Below, in pieces: positions 33,601 to 44,400 of a DNA stretch of 64,000 nucleotides (position 1 is its first letter; each line of letters begins with the position of its first letter). The translations under genes were made by a program, and so were the position numbers. The stretch spans positions 1-64,000 of the forward strand of contig CAUYUJ010004355.1 in NCBI GenBank assembly GCA_963575745.1. Direction: 5' to 3'. Under the pieces are notes generated by a model. That model was not told where the DNA came from. It saw only the letters and a list, made by a program, of their open reading frames with translations, and did no database searches. This stretch comes from Prorocentrum cordatum. Lineage: Eukaryota > Sar > Dinophyceae > Prorocentrales > Prorocentraceae.

Positions 33601-35238
33601 GGAACTTTACAATGCCATGGCTTCGCCAGACGTGGAGATCGTAGAGTTTGTCGACCAGGACGTGTCCCACCATATTCTGGACATGGCGCACGGCGAGGTT
33701 GGTGAATTTGATGTCCAGTCATTCTTATCTGATTGGTGCAACGTCGTCTTCTTCAAGGTGGTCAACGTGCGCCCAGAGGCTCGACAACACATGTACGTCC
33801 CACACGTGTTCCACACCAGGTCCAACGTTGCTGCCCTCCGCTGCGATGTCGTCGGCACCGACGAGGGCATGCGCGTGGTCGTCTCGGATTCCGTTGCTCA
33901 CCAGGTCGCTTCTTTTTCGTGACGTCTTTCCTTTCCCACGCCTGCTATTCTCCTACTCCCCCTTCCCCGCTTCTTCCTCCAAACAACATTGGACACTAGG
34001 TTCTGTTGGATTGCACTGCCATCGCGTCGAGGGTGGACGTCGTGTTGAAGTCTTTGTACGCGTGGGCCCCATGCAAGGAGGAGGTCGCAGTGACTATGCT
34101 AGATAATGTTCCTGCTGGCATCTCGGTGTTGCCCCCTCCGATAGCGTCTGAGCGGCCTCCAGCAGCAGTCCCATCCAGTAGCGTCGTGCCGTTTGCAGAT
34201 AGTGGGGCGCATGCGAGGTGCAAGCGTCTGTTGAATGGCTTGCATGCGTTTGGGGCCGCTTCGCAGTCCGTGGACCCGATGGCGCTCGATCGCTGTGATT
34301 TCGAGGCTCTGCGTTTGTTGGAGGGCTGCGGGGTTGTCCAGAGGACCGAAGACGTGTTCCATGAGTCCCGTTACTCCATCAACCTGGATTGCATTCGCCA
34401 GACCACTCACGTGTACTTGACGCGCCCTCTCCCACTTTGGCGGTGCGAGCTGCCTCGCCGCCCGCTCATGTCGCTGCCGAAGCTGTGCCACATGGTGCGG
34501 CTGCGCGAGGACGTTTGGGTACCGAGCGCCGCGCGGGCTGCCGTGAGCCCAGGCGGCCCCCGTGAGTACGTGGAGGAGTTCTCCAGGCCTGTGTCGTACT
34601 TCGTCGCGCTCCGCAGTTGCGATGCCATCTTCTCGAAGGGCGTGGCGGAGATCTGTCAGCGAAGGGGCAGCAACTATTACAAATGCTTGCTGCGCCTCGA
34701 TGGCGACGCCCTCCGAGCGATGATGGAGCGGCTGGCAGTGGAGGACACTGATGATGTATTCAAAGCTTTGCTCAAGAATGTTCCCGACGTCACCGACAGC
34801 GAGGCGAGCGACCTCGATGCGGACGGGGCCGACTGCAATCCCCCGAGGCGCCGCCCTAGGGCGCTGCAGGATGGCAGTGCCTGCGCTGGCATCCTCGCAC
34901 CAGCTGTCCGACAAGAGCGCGAGCACAATGTCCCTTGGTGGGAGACCGAATGGAGGCGATGCTGGGTTACGCTCAACGGCCACAGGACCAAGGTGTGGTT
35001 CGATAACTTTGCAGGCAGGAACGGTCGCCGCCGAGCCTGGTGCAACTGCCCCACCCATGGATGCGGCAAGATACGCCAAGTTTCGCACAACAGGGATTGG
35101 TTTGCGACGGCTCTCATGCTATGGCACCTGCGCGGCCTCGGCAACACAGAGATCACTCGACACGACCACTTACAGTATTGGCCGGCTGATGCCGAGGTCG
35201 AGCATGCTTTGCAGACCGCAACGTTTGAGAATTTTTGA
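30647..35238 (+). CDS. Spliced gene with DDE-transposase-like (RNase H-fold) domain
   Basis: Two long frames (to 33922 and from 34006) join into one protein when a 95-nt intron (33905-33999) is removed. The junction reads SVAHQ|VLLDC in frame. The first in-frame ATG is at 30647, giving about 1,500 residues. The N-terminal exon has a possible extra in-frame intron (31108-31290), a pyrimidine-rich stretch that encodes Ser/Pro runs. The core resembles a transposase of the DDE type. RYLLVDGSKQLGRHFL places an Asp (codon 31763), GIKTDQGAEAKI a second Asp (codon 32033), and PLVERNVESMHARV candidate Glu residues (codons 33154 and 33167). The roughly 375 residues between the second Asp and the Glu would be a large helical insertion, as in hAT or KDZ-like transposases. 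The downstream exon encodes a Cys/His cluster, WCNCPTHGCGK, that may bind DNA. The family is not assigned. The absence of stops suggests recent activity or domestication. Confidence 0.6.
31108..31290 (+). other. Possible in-frame intron (183 nt)
   Basis: Bordered GTCAG|GTTCTC at the start and GCGTAG|GGTGG at the end, 61 codons long, so retention or removal both keep the frame. The sequence is CT-rich, and its translation (Leu/Ser/Pro runs) does not resemble the flanking protein. Confidence 0.5.
33905..33999 (+). other. GT-AG intron (95 nt) joining the two halves of the transposase-like gene
   Basis: The 5' border is CACCAG|GTCGCT and the 3' border is CACTAG|GTTCTG. The interior is pyrimidine-rich. 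Splicing removes the TGA at 33920-33922 and fuses the frames exactly. The AG|G at both borders is the usual dinoflagellate pattern. Confidence 0.85.
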
Positions 35239-35953
35239 GGCCGTGGCGACATCGGTGCCTTCGCCCTCAGCTACTTGTTCGTGGACGTCGTCCGCGTGCA
35301 CTTGCCGTCCGTGTGCGCATGCGCCCCGTGCGATGCTCGCTGGTGCGTCAGAGGGGAAGAAGTCCCACCTGAGACTTTATGCTCTCCCTCTCCATCCACC
35401 AGTCGTTTGGACTGCAGCCCTCATCTTTCTGCCTCCCCACTTACATGATGCACTGTGGATTCGCTGTCAGCTCCGTGAGACAGAGCTGATCCTTCGAGTT
35501 ACTTAAACATGTTGCCTCGTCGCCTGCGTAGGTATGTTAGCTTGTTAGCGGGGTCCCTGGTGCTGCCCCGAGGGCCTAATAGGCCCAAACCAATGCTTAC
35601 GCGAGGTTTCCGCGACTTCGGTTTCTCAGTTTGGCGTTGGGTTCGCCTCGGGATCTTTGTCAGACGCAAGCTGTGATATCAGAGATTCGCTGCGGTTGCG
35701 CATCCAACCGTGTACTTATTTTTGGGAATTGAGTTGCATTGCGTTGCTGAGCTGTCAGGTCAGACTTGGGGTTTCTGGGGCGTTAGGCTTTAGGGTCTAC
35801 TGGTCCGCGGGCACGCCAGTCAGCCGACAGGAGTTCATGCGGGAGGGGGGCGGCTTAAGGGTTAAAGGAAGGGCACAGCGCCACTGCAGGGGGGCACCAC
35901 GGGGGAGGAAGGGTAGGAAGGAGAGGATGTAATATATGGATGTGATGATGATG
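35239..35953. other. Spacer between two plus-strand genes
   Basis: Presumed 3' region of the transposase-like gene followed by unique sequence. A palindrome, GAGGGCCTAATAGGCCC, lies near 35570. Otherwise nothing is seen. Confidence 0.4.
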
Positions 35954-35974
35954 ATGTAGCCGTTTTGGCTCATG
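35954..35974 (+). other. Relict dinoflagellate spliced-leader sequence
   Basis: GTAGCCGTTTTGGCTCATG (35956-35974) matches the conserved part of the dinoflagellate spliced leader, GTAGCCATTTTGGCTCAAG, at 17 of 19 positions. The spliced leader is added to mRNAs by trans-splicing, so a genomic copy just upstream of a gene marks insertion of a reverse-transcribed mRNA. The first ATG of the downstream gene follows 64 bp later. Confidence 0.7.
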
Positions 35975-36037
35975 TACATCATTCGGGTGGCAGGGTTGCC
36001 CACGATTCTCGGCGTGTGCTTCGCGCATCTTGCAGCC

Positions 36038-39000
36038 ATGGAGGCCCTCGCCGAAGGCTCGCTCCCCAGGGGTTCGGTCGCTCCTGCAGGGAGTGGCCGC
36101 GGTTCTCCGAGTCAAGCAGAGCAGGCCCACCCATACCTCCAGGGGCGGATGGCGAACCAGATCATGACTGCCAGGTCCCGTGAGCAGGGGGCGCCTTTAA
36201 TGGCTAGCGGTGCTCATTCAGTATCATCAGACTCAGGCCTTGCTGGCGGAACCCAGGCGCCCGCGCTCGTCAACCCTGCACCTTCGACTCCCGTCTCTGG
36301 GGTTCACACTTCCCTCGGACATGCTTCAGAACAGCAGATTGTTCCCGCTGGCGGTCTTGGTCCTGCTGTACCTCGGCCAGGTAGTCTCCGCGCAGCTGCT
36401 GCTGCGGCGAGCGAGGTCTTGGCCCTCTACACCTTTTCCCATGTAATGTGTTTCTCATGCGGGCCGATCGGGCATTGGATTTTCTGGGTTCGAATGCCCG
36501 ATCGATCTCCCTTGCCTCCAGGTCTGCGCGGCGCCTGGCGTTGTGGGGGCTGGCCGCGCGGGCGCTCAGCAGACCTTCATCTGCAGGAAGTGCAAGCTTC
36601 AGAAGCCTCTGTCTGACAAGTCCGCCACCAAGGATGGCGAGTGCAAGCGTGACACGGCCAGTTACGTGTCCATCAGCACTCGCTGCCGCACCAGCACAGC
36701 TCTTCGGAATTGGTGGAAGAATCTATCTGAGGATAAGCGGGTCGAGTGGTACAGGAAGCAGCAGGCGATCCCGAGCAATGCGAAGCGATCTTTCGACGAA
36801 CTACAGCACGCCGAGGAGACTACGAGAGCCGTCGGCACGAGAGAGCGCGACCTTGACCACTACATGCCGTGGTGGATGTTTCTGGAGAGGCTGAGTCCCC
36901 ACAAGAACCGTGATGAGATTGTGGCCATGTGGGACGAGGCGCTCAGGAACCCAGGGGTCACGTGCATCTTCAGGCGGAACGAGTGGTGCTGCAGCATCTG
37001 GGAGGGCGTGATGATGGAGCGCGTGGACGAGCGCCTGCAGATCGCTCGCACCGGCCGCATGGCGAGCGTGCGCGATCCTGAGACACTGGCAGAGCTGCAG
37101 CGGAGGGCCGACGTGGCGCTGTCTGAGGCATTGCAATCTATGGCGACGCCGCACAGCCTCCAGTCTCAGGGCATCGTCGGAGAGCAAGCTCCCGTGGTGT
37201 CCACGAGCTTGTCCGAGCAGCCCGCGCAGCCGACCATGGCCAACATCGTGGGGACCCTGATCCGTCGTGAGGCGGGCAATGCTTCGCCCTCCTCTTCCCC
37301 CTCCCCCTTCTCCTCCTCCCCCTCATCCTCCTCATCCTCTTCCTCCTTCTCTTTCTTGTCCGCCGCATCCTCTATGGTGACAGCACCTGACAGCATGCCA
37401 AGCATTGCGGGGACTGCAAGACCGCGAAATTGACCCAAAAAAGGGCTGGTATTTCAAGCCACCTTTTTGCGGCAAAAAGGTGGGTTGAAATGCAGGCCGT
37501 TTTTGGGCCAATTTCAACGTCTTGCAGTTTTTGTTGTATCCGAGCAGGCGTCCACCCAGCAGCGCATCGACGCGCGCCGATCCCACCTTGAGAACGAGGA
37601 CCTCATGGCTGCTGGCGGCGTCCAGGCCGCTGCTGCTGGCGATGGGGACGGGGGCGCCGTGGCCGAGGGTGGCGCTCAGAAGATGGCCATCGGCAAGATC
37701 AGGTTCAACGCGCACGTCGAGGCCAAGCTCCTCGACTTGAACAAGATCTTAGATGATTGCAAGCTCAAGGCGCAGGAGGCCGAGGCGTCCGTGGCGGCCA
37801 GCAGCTCCGCGGACCCTTGCACCTGGGCGGGGGGTCATATCATTTTATGAGGGGCGATGGGGGGGAAGGGGGAGTGAGTCGTTCGGGCCCCTCGGCGGTG
37901 GCATGCCGCCGAGGGGCCCGAACGACTCACCCCCCCTTGGCGTGTCGCGGCCCCTTACGATTCGCATGGGTATGTTGCGTTGTCTCAGGTGGCCATGTCA
38001 GCGAGGCGAAAACCTTAACTTGACCCTTAATTTCCTTACTTCTCCCTTTCTCTGGATGCTTCCTCGGGGCCTGGAGGTTCTCTGAGGTTGGCCAGGAGGG
38101 CAGACATTGCATGGTTCTCGCATGCGAATCGTCTCGCGCCCGTCATGCGAGGGCTCGCGACCTTACTATCACCCTTAATTTCCTTTCCAATGCCTTTCTC
38201 GACGCGTCGGCCCGCGTCGCCTATGTGGTCCACGCGGCGCCGCTCTGGCCTATATCATGGCCTTTGCGGCGCCGAACGTCGCCGTGTCGGCGCGCCCCGA
38301 CGCCCCGAGTCAGCCCGCAGCGAAGTGGCGAGAAAGGCAATGGTAAGGAAAGAAAGGGTGGAAGTAAGGGTCCGAAGTCTCGCGGTAGGGGGGCGCGCAT
38401 TCGTCGCCCCTTGACTTGCGAAATGGCCCCGACACCCCCGTGTAGGATAATCAGTTGCAGGACGATGAGCAGGGCGAAGCCCGCGGCGCTCTCAAGCAGA
38501 AGATCCAGGAGCTTCTCGACAGGGCAACAGCGCAGATCACCAAGTGCAATGGCGATGTCGAGAGCCAGCGGGTCCAGAGCGCTGCCGCCACGACGGTGCA
38601 GCAGTTGCAGACGGCCAGCTCTGAGGTGACTAAGTTGCTGCAGAAGTGCAAGAAGGCCGGCCTGAAAATCATACTTATGGAACATTGTCTTTGATTTGTG
38701 CCGCTTGGTTTTCCTTGGGACCAGATCAGTGGCTTATGTGTTTCCATTGTGATAATGACCCGTTGCCCAGCAGCGTGGTTTATGTCCATGAGAAGCGCAT
38801 CGGCACTTGATCTGCCGCGGGGTTCCAGCATGTACGAATTTCTAGTCGGCCTCCAGGGGGACGTGAAGACCTTGAACATTGAGACGGCCAGCATGAAGCG
38901 TTCCATGGGGGCGATCGGGCGTAGACGTCTTGCTGCCGCGACGGGCGCCATGGCCGTTGCGCCAGCGGAGATGCCGCCCAGGTACACCGAGCTCGTCAAC

Positions 39001-39774
39001 GTGGTCTCTGCGGTGGGGATCAACAAGGGCATCGGCTCGGCGTTCGAGGCCAAGGCAGGTCACGCCCCGACGCTGGCCCCGACGGTGGTGACGGTCCGCC
39101 AGAAGGAGATCGACGTGGTCGCGGAGATCCTGAAGTGCTTGCCGACGAAGCAGGCCTTGAAACTACTGCAGTCCCACCTGAAGGAGAACAGCTGGGGCAC
39201 CCAGGCCATCGCCGACGATGCGAAGGGCAAGCGGATCACTAACTTGTTGTCGAAGAGCTTCGACAGCATGTGGTTTACCACGCTTCCGTGTCGGCTCGAC
39301 TCGGACTTCGGGGCCAAGGTCTACAAGCCGCAGTTCATGGGCATGAAGCCTTGTTTCATGAATGTGAACCTCCCTCCGTTCGGCGTCATGGAGGCGAGGC
39401 TGCCCATCCAGGGCTCGGAGATGGTCATGGGCATCCCCCTCGATGACGTTCCTCCGCAGGGCGATGACCTCCGAGCCAAGCGCGACTACTTGACGAGGGC
39501 GTCGGGACAGGACGTGGCCCAGCTCGTTTCGGATATAGGTTTCTGCGCTGCGCACGACAACAGGCAGCTGCTCATCATCCCGCCGGGGTTCGTGTGCATC
39601 ACCGTCGCCGACTCGAAGGACGGCTGCGCGATCATCCGCTGGGGCATCAGCTCCGACGCGCGTGACACGCTCAGGGTGAAGGCGAGCGTCGACATGATGC
39701 TCGCCGCCTTCGCCGAGCTTCGCCAGGCCAGCTCGGGCTACGGCGCGTTTCATCGGTTTCTGGCAGATCTCTAG
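36038..39774 (+). CDS. Multi-exon gene of unknown function with Cys-rich N-terminal region and central coiled coil
   Basis: I do not recognise the family. Exons on the plus strand can be chained. (1) ATG 36038 starts an Ala/Ser/Pro-rich segment; its junction to the next exon is not fixed. (2) 36522-37271 encodes a small Cys motif (FICRKCKLQKPLSDKSA, then CKRD) and a Trp-rich part (NWWKNLSEDKRVEWYRKQQ, later DHYMPWWMFLERLSP). (3) 37548 to about 37790 joins in frame through a GC-AG intron as TLIRRE|ASTQQRIDARR. (4) About 38461-38660 is helical and joins as DDEQGEARGALKQKIQE. (5) About 38850-39774 joins as GDVKTLNIETASMKRS and runs to a TAG after FHRFLADL. Exons 3-5 would form a coiled coil followed by a globular domain of about 300 residues. 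The similar Trp-rich pattern recurs in uncharacterised dinoflagellate proteins, from memory. A relict spliced leader lies just upstream. Confidence 0.55.
36466..36503. repeat. Hairpin in the first putative intron
   Basis: GATCGGGCATT (36466-36476) and AATGCCCGATC (36493-36503) are perfect inverted repeats with a 16-nt loop, shortly before the TTGCCTCCAG|GTC acceptor at 36521. Confidence 0.8.
37272..37547 (+). other. Putative GC-AG intron (276 nt) with pyrimidine tract and long palindrome
   Basis: Borders CGTGAG|GCGGGC and CGAGCAG|GCGTCC. Both flanking exons are in phase 0 and fuse in frame. The first third is CT-rich; the last part is a 116-bp palindrome. GC at the 5' site is common in dinoflagellates. 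A conventional GT site giving the same fusion was not found. Confidence 0.65.
37413..37528. mobile_element. 116-bp near-perfect palindrome inside the intron (introner- or MITE-like)
   Basis: The arms run from ACTGCAAGAC (37413) and to GTCTTGCAGT (37528), folding at CCACCTTTTTGC / GCAAAAAGGTGG (37459-37483). About 8 of 57 pairs are mismatched. The length, palindromic form and position inside an intron fit an inserted inverted-repeat element. Confidence 0.75.
37874..37930. repeat. Perfect 25-bp stem hairpin in the second intron
   Basis: GTGAGTCGTTCGGGCCCCTC at the left (37874-37898 in full) is the exact reverse complement of 37906-37930, with a 7-nt loop. G-rich and C-rich flanks extend the stem with a bulge. 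It lies in the presumed intron between exons ending near 37790 and starting near 38461. Confidence 0.9.
38003..38376. repeat. Inverted and direct repeats around ACCCTTAATTTCCTT in the second intron
   Basis: 38156-38202 and the reverse complement of 38330-38376 are about 75% alike (CCTTAC, ACCCTT, TTTCCTT, CAATGCCTTTCTCG). A third, direct copy lies at about 38003-38050 (ACCCTTAATTTCCTTACTTC). The layout suggests a second inverted-repeat element of about 220 bp plus a fragment, all inside one intron. Confidence 0.65.
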
Positions 39775-41239
39775 TCCAAGGGATCCTCAGTTTCGGTCGA
39801 GGTCTGGGCGTGCACCAGGGCTGGATGCGCGCGAAGCACGCCCTGGGGCGAGGCGCGTGCTGGGAGCGACCTCGGCCAGGCGATATGGCTCAGTGATTGC
39901 GCGAGCCAGTTGCTGCATCTGCGCCTGCAGTGCAAGACAAGTACTCGTGAATGACAGAGGGTTGTGGTTGTCAGAAACGCAAGAACGGTCCGTGTTGTTT
40001 GCGCCTCTCTTGGGGTCTCGGGCAAAGTAGTGCGAGCCATGTTTGGTAAAGAAGAGCGGGATCGTTGCGCCCTGGACTTCGGAAGGATAACGGGGATGAT
40101 GATGATGAGGATGGTGAGGATGAGGAGGACGAACATGCTTTGACTGTCCGAGGTGCCAAGGACAGGGATGCGGTTGCGGAAATGTTGGGAGGAGCAGGAG
40201 GAGGGAGAGGAGGTGGGGGAGGGGGATGCGGAGGACAGAGGTTGAAGGAGGAGGAGGATGAAGGAGGCATGAGGATGAGGCAGGACCCCGTGGCGCCTCA
40301 GAGCGACGCGCAGCCGAGGGCGGCCTCGGTCCTTCGCGAGGCGCCGCCTGGTGCGGGGGCCGCTTCGAAAACGGGGTTCGTGGAGGGGCGCTTTGCTTCC
40401 TTTTCCTCCTCCTTTTCCTCCTCGTCGTCGTCCTCCTCATCCGTCCTCCTCCTCCTCCTCGACCCTCCCCTCAGGACAAAGCTCATGCGGCTCAAAGATG
40501 CCTGTGCGCCTCTGAACGGCGACCTTGACTGACATCTATGTTGGTGGCGTTGGGGCCTTGGCCCAATGCGTTTTGGCGTGGCGCATGGGCTTTTGCGCCG
40601 TGGGCGCATCGGTGGGCGCGTGGCTCGGCGTCGGCTGCGTTTGTTCTGCGCTCTGTCGGTTTAGGCTGTCGCGACGCGACCTTGCGATTGCGTTTGGCCG
40701 CGTGTGTTTTGTCCGCGGGTTTCAGTGCCATGCGTTTCTTTGCATGTTTCGCACGTTGCCGCTTCTGCCGCTGCACCTCTCTGTCCTACCTCACGTTGCC
40801 ATTTTGGCTTTCTGTCTGTTGGCTCAGGGCCCGATGCGGCTGGCACATTGAAACAGATCAGCGCTAACACCGCCATAGCATATCGGAGGCGGCTTGGTGT
40901 TCCGCGAGCGTTGCTCGCATGGTGCACGATGTCGCTCGTGAAGCGATGCTTGGCGTCGCCCCGCACCCCGCCCCATGAAACTTGTACATTCATGTGCGGC
41001 GGCATTAGTTTCAAACGAGGGTGGCGTTTCCGATCGAAACGTTGAGGGTTGAACTGGCGCGCGCGTCACCATGCATGGCCCGATCTGTTCCATTGCGCTT
41101 GATCGCGTTTCTGATTGACGGCGTCGCGGTGGCGTGGCTTATCTGGCATTGGTTCGACCGTCGTGAGCGGGCCCACTTCGGCCAGGACAGGACCACGGTG
41201 GGTTACTACCCACAGTATCCCAGGCACTAGTGGGGCCCT
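39775..41239. other. Spacer between the multi-exon gene and the retrotransposon
   Basis: 40180-40270 is GGA-rich and 40395-40470 CT-rich, again a purine block followed by a pyrimidine block. No coding region is supported. The true 3' end of the minus-strand retrotransposon lies somewhere in its last few hundred bases. Confidence 0.4.
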
Positions 41240-41443
41240 GACGGACGAGCCTGTACGCATGCTTCTGCCGTGAGGTATTAGCCAGTGCTGAAGGCACGGG
41301 CGGGTGTACTCTGCGAGCGCGCGGGTACTCGCCGGCGGGGCAGGTGGCTGGTGGCTGCACCCAAGCACGCACGGCGTGGAGCCGGCGGCTTGGGTTGGGC
41401 GCACGCCAGGTGCGTAAGCACCGGCGGCGCCCGCTGCGGCCCC

Positions 41444-44400
41444 TCATGGGCTCTCGCGCCTGGCGCTCTCGGCGCCGGCGGCAGCTCTGCTGGGGGCGCT
41501 GTCCTTCGCCGGGTTGGTCAACGTGGAGTTGTCCCTGGCCATCTTGCCGGAGATGCCCTTCATCGGCTCGTGCGACTCCCGCAGGTAGCCGTGGAGCGCG
41601 TCCGACTGCCAGCGCCCGAATCGGCGCACTCGGGAGAGGTCCTCGGTCACGTGGTACATTGCAGTCGCCCCGCCGATCCTCAGGGAATGGCTGCCGATCT
41701 CCTCCCTGGAGAGGCCGGCGGCCAGCCCCGCGACCGTCGGGAAGTGCTGCACCTCTGCCCTGCGGATCGGTGTACCTGACGCCCAGCGGAAAAGGGGCAG
41801 CCGTTCCTCGGTGCCCTTAATCCGCTGAGGATGGTGAGCCTGGAGCCGCTCCATCGCCGCGATCGGGCAGAGCGACGTGCCGGCGCGGTAGTGGTTCCTC
41901 ACCGTCCCGACATTGAGCTGGTCCGTCTTGCTGCCCTTGATGTAGATCACCATCTCGTCGGCGTCCTGGAAGCTGGCCACACGCTTCCCCTCCTTCTTGG
42001 GCTCCACGTCCTCCCCGTGCAGCACGCGCTCGAAGGACCGCGAGCGCCCGTCTTGGAGGAGGTACTCTGAGGCCCTCAGGAGGAAGAAAAACGCTGTCAC
42101 GATGGCCGCCCAGATGACCACTGCATCCTCCTCGGGGAGCTTGGCCTCCTGCTGGAGAAAGCCGCGGAGCCATTCGAGCATGGCTGGCGTGACGGGCTTC
42201 TTCCGCTTGGTCTCGGGCCCCTGCCAGCGTTTCAGCCCTGCCGGCGTGCTCCAGAGGCGGCCTCTGTGGAGCAGGGGGTCCGAGTAGCCGGCCACCAGGT
42301 GGGCGTAGCGCGCCGCGAAGAGTTTCTGCTTGATGGCCCCCTCGGTCCTCCCGACGACCCGCGCGAGGAGGGCGGCGAAGTTGATGAGCGCCTCCTCGTC
42401 GGCCAGGCGCTCCTCGCGATCACGTCCTGGGAGCCAAGGGCTGAGCCCTTGCGCCTGGCGCACGGCCACCCAGAGCCGCCATCCTCCCTCGTAACCTGCC
42501 CTTGTGCCTTCGCTGAGTTTCTGCAGCATGGCCTCCATCTTCTGCTGCGCGAACCAGCCGGCGTAGTTGGCTCCGCCAGGCTCAGCGCGGCCGGCGGGGG
42601 CGAGCTCCTTCCCGGGGTAGTTGGTCTTCCGAGCTACGCCCAGCGCTTGCGGCCTCGCCAGGTTGGTTGCTGGCATCTCTTTGGCACGCCGAGGCCGAGG
42701 GCTCTTTTTGCGAGGGCTCTTCGAGCGGGTTACACTTTTGTCTAGCTTGACCTTCTCGGCGGCTGGGGCCTCGCGGGGTCCGATGAGCGTGTCCTCGTCG
42801 ATCATCTTGAAGCGGACTGCCTGGGCACGCCGGCGGTTCTTGTGCATCTCGTCGGTGAGCGCTCCTCCGGCCCTTGCCTCGTCCTCTGCTGCCAGCGCCA
42901 GGGCGGGCTGATCCGGTGCCTGGGCCCAGGCGCGGAACCAGCGCTTGGTGGCCTCCCACGCAGCCTGCTCCTCTGGATCATGGCACACGCCGGCCCGCTG
43001 CGTGCTGGTGTTGTCGAGCGCCTCTGTCACCGCGGTCAGCGCTGCCTCCGCGGTCCTCGGCGGGAGCGCCCTGGCTGCGCCTTTCAGGAGTTCGTCCTCG
43101 GTGGAGCCCTGGGCTCGCAGGTGGGTCCACTCGTCGTTGGTCCCTCCCTGCGCTCGCCAAACCTCTTGGGGCGTCAGGGCGCGGACCGTGCCTCCGCCCC
43201 CTCCGGTGACACGGAGGAGCGTCGCCCCGGGTCCTTGGAGCTCCGCCCCAGGCCAGCGGATGGTGCCCACCGGCCCCTCCTCGCTGTAGATCAGGTGCTT
43301 CGCTCCCTCCTTCTTGAGGTGCCCGACCGGCTTGAGGGGGAGGGGGTCGCTGGTGGATTGGATGCGGGGGTCCCATGACACTTCGCCTTGTTGGTCGAGC
43401 CACAGGTGGTCTTTTCCCTTGTCCAGGAGAGGCTTGACGCTGGCAGCTCGGGAGCAGGCCGGCGGCATGTTAATGCACGCCAGGCCCACTCCCGCTTTCC
43501 GACGTCCGCCCACGAGCACCCGCCTGGTCCGTGTCGTGGCGTCCCCGTGGTGCGTGCAGACCACCTCGAACTTCGAGACCATGTAGCCCAGCTGCTTGAG
43601 TGCCTTCTCGAACCTGGCTGTGTCTACCCCGGTCGGGGCGTCCACGACCACCACTTCAGGGCTCTCCTGAGTTGCTGCAACGAGGAAAGCCTCCATCTCT
43701 CGGCCCTTGGGGTCTAGGGACAGCGACGCCATGAGCCATCCCGCCTTCTGGTTCTCCTCGGGCTCCGATCCCCCGAGGCGCTTGAAGGCCTTCGTGTACG
43801 GGTTGATGAGACTCCCCACTTCTCGACCCAGCTTCCCGCGGAGCGGGGGAGCTCTCGGCAGCCCATGTCCTCGCTGAAGCGCTCGGTGTCGAAGGGCAGC
43901 CTCGGCCACGGGGCCCGTTTCCCCAGGGAGTCTGAGAAGGCGCTCCTTGGCGTCTTCCAGTATCTGGCCACAGGCTGCGGGAGGCTCTAGGCGCTTCCAC
44001 CCTGAGGTGGCCAGCGTGTCGTGAACCTTCTGGACCTCTTCGCGGGTAAGCCAGTCGGCCACCTCATTGTGGTAGGTCCTCACGAAGAACGAGACGATGC
44101 GGCACCCGTGCATGGCTTCGATCCTTTCCACCAGACGAATCAGGTGGCGGGCCAGGGCGTTCTTGGGGCTTCTCTTGGTGAGCCAGGCCTTCACATTCTG
44201 ATTGTCCGTGACGTAAAACACCAACTCGCCTTCCCACTTCGAGCCCTGCTTCGTCGCCAACGCGACCACCGCCAGCAGCTCGACCACCGCTATGATCCAG
44301 CCCTCCTCGCCGCTCTCGCCTCCGACCGCGTGACTCAGGGCCTCGAGCAGTGGTCCGGCGTCCGCGGCCATGTACTCCGGCGTCGGCGCGGCATCCCCTG

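Noticed and set aside
34099-35088. Minus-strand frame of 329 codons
   Set aside because: Shadow of the second exon of the transposase-like gene on the plus strand.
36488-36500. tRNA T-loop-like sequence GGTTCGAATGCCC
   Set aside because: No matching D-arm, anticodon arm or acceptor stem is present. The sequence belongs to a hairpin in an intron.
40795-40811. Second spliced-leader-like match (GTTGCCATTTTGGCT)
   Set aside because: The core matches, but bases after GGCT diverge at once and no gene follows. It is likely chance.
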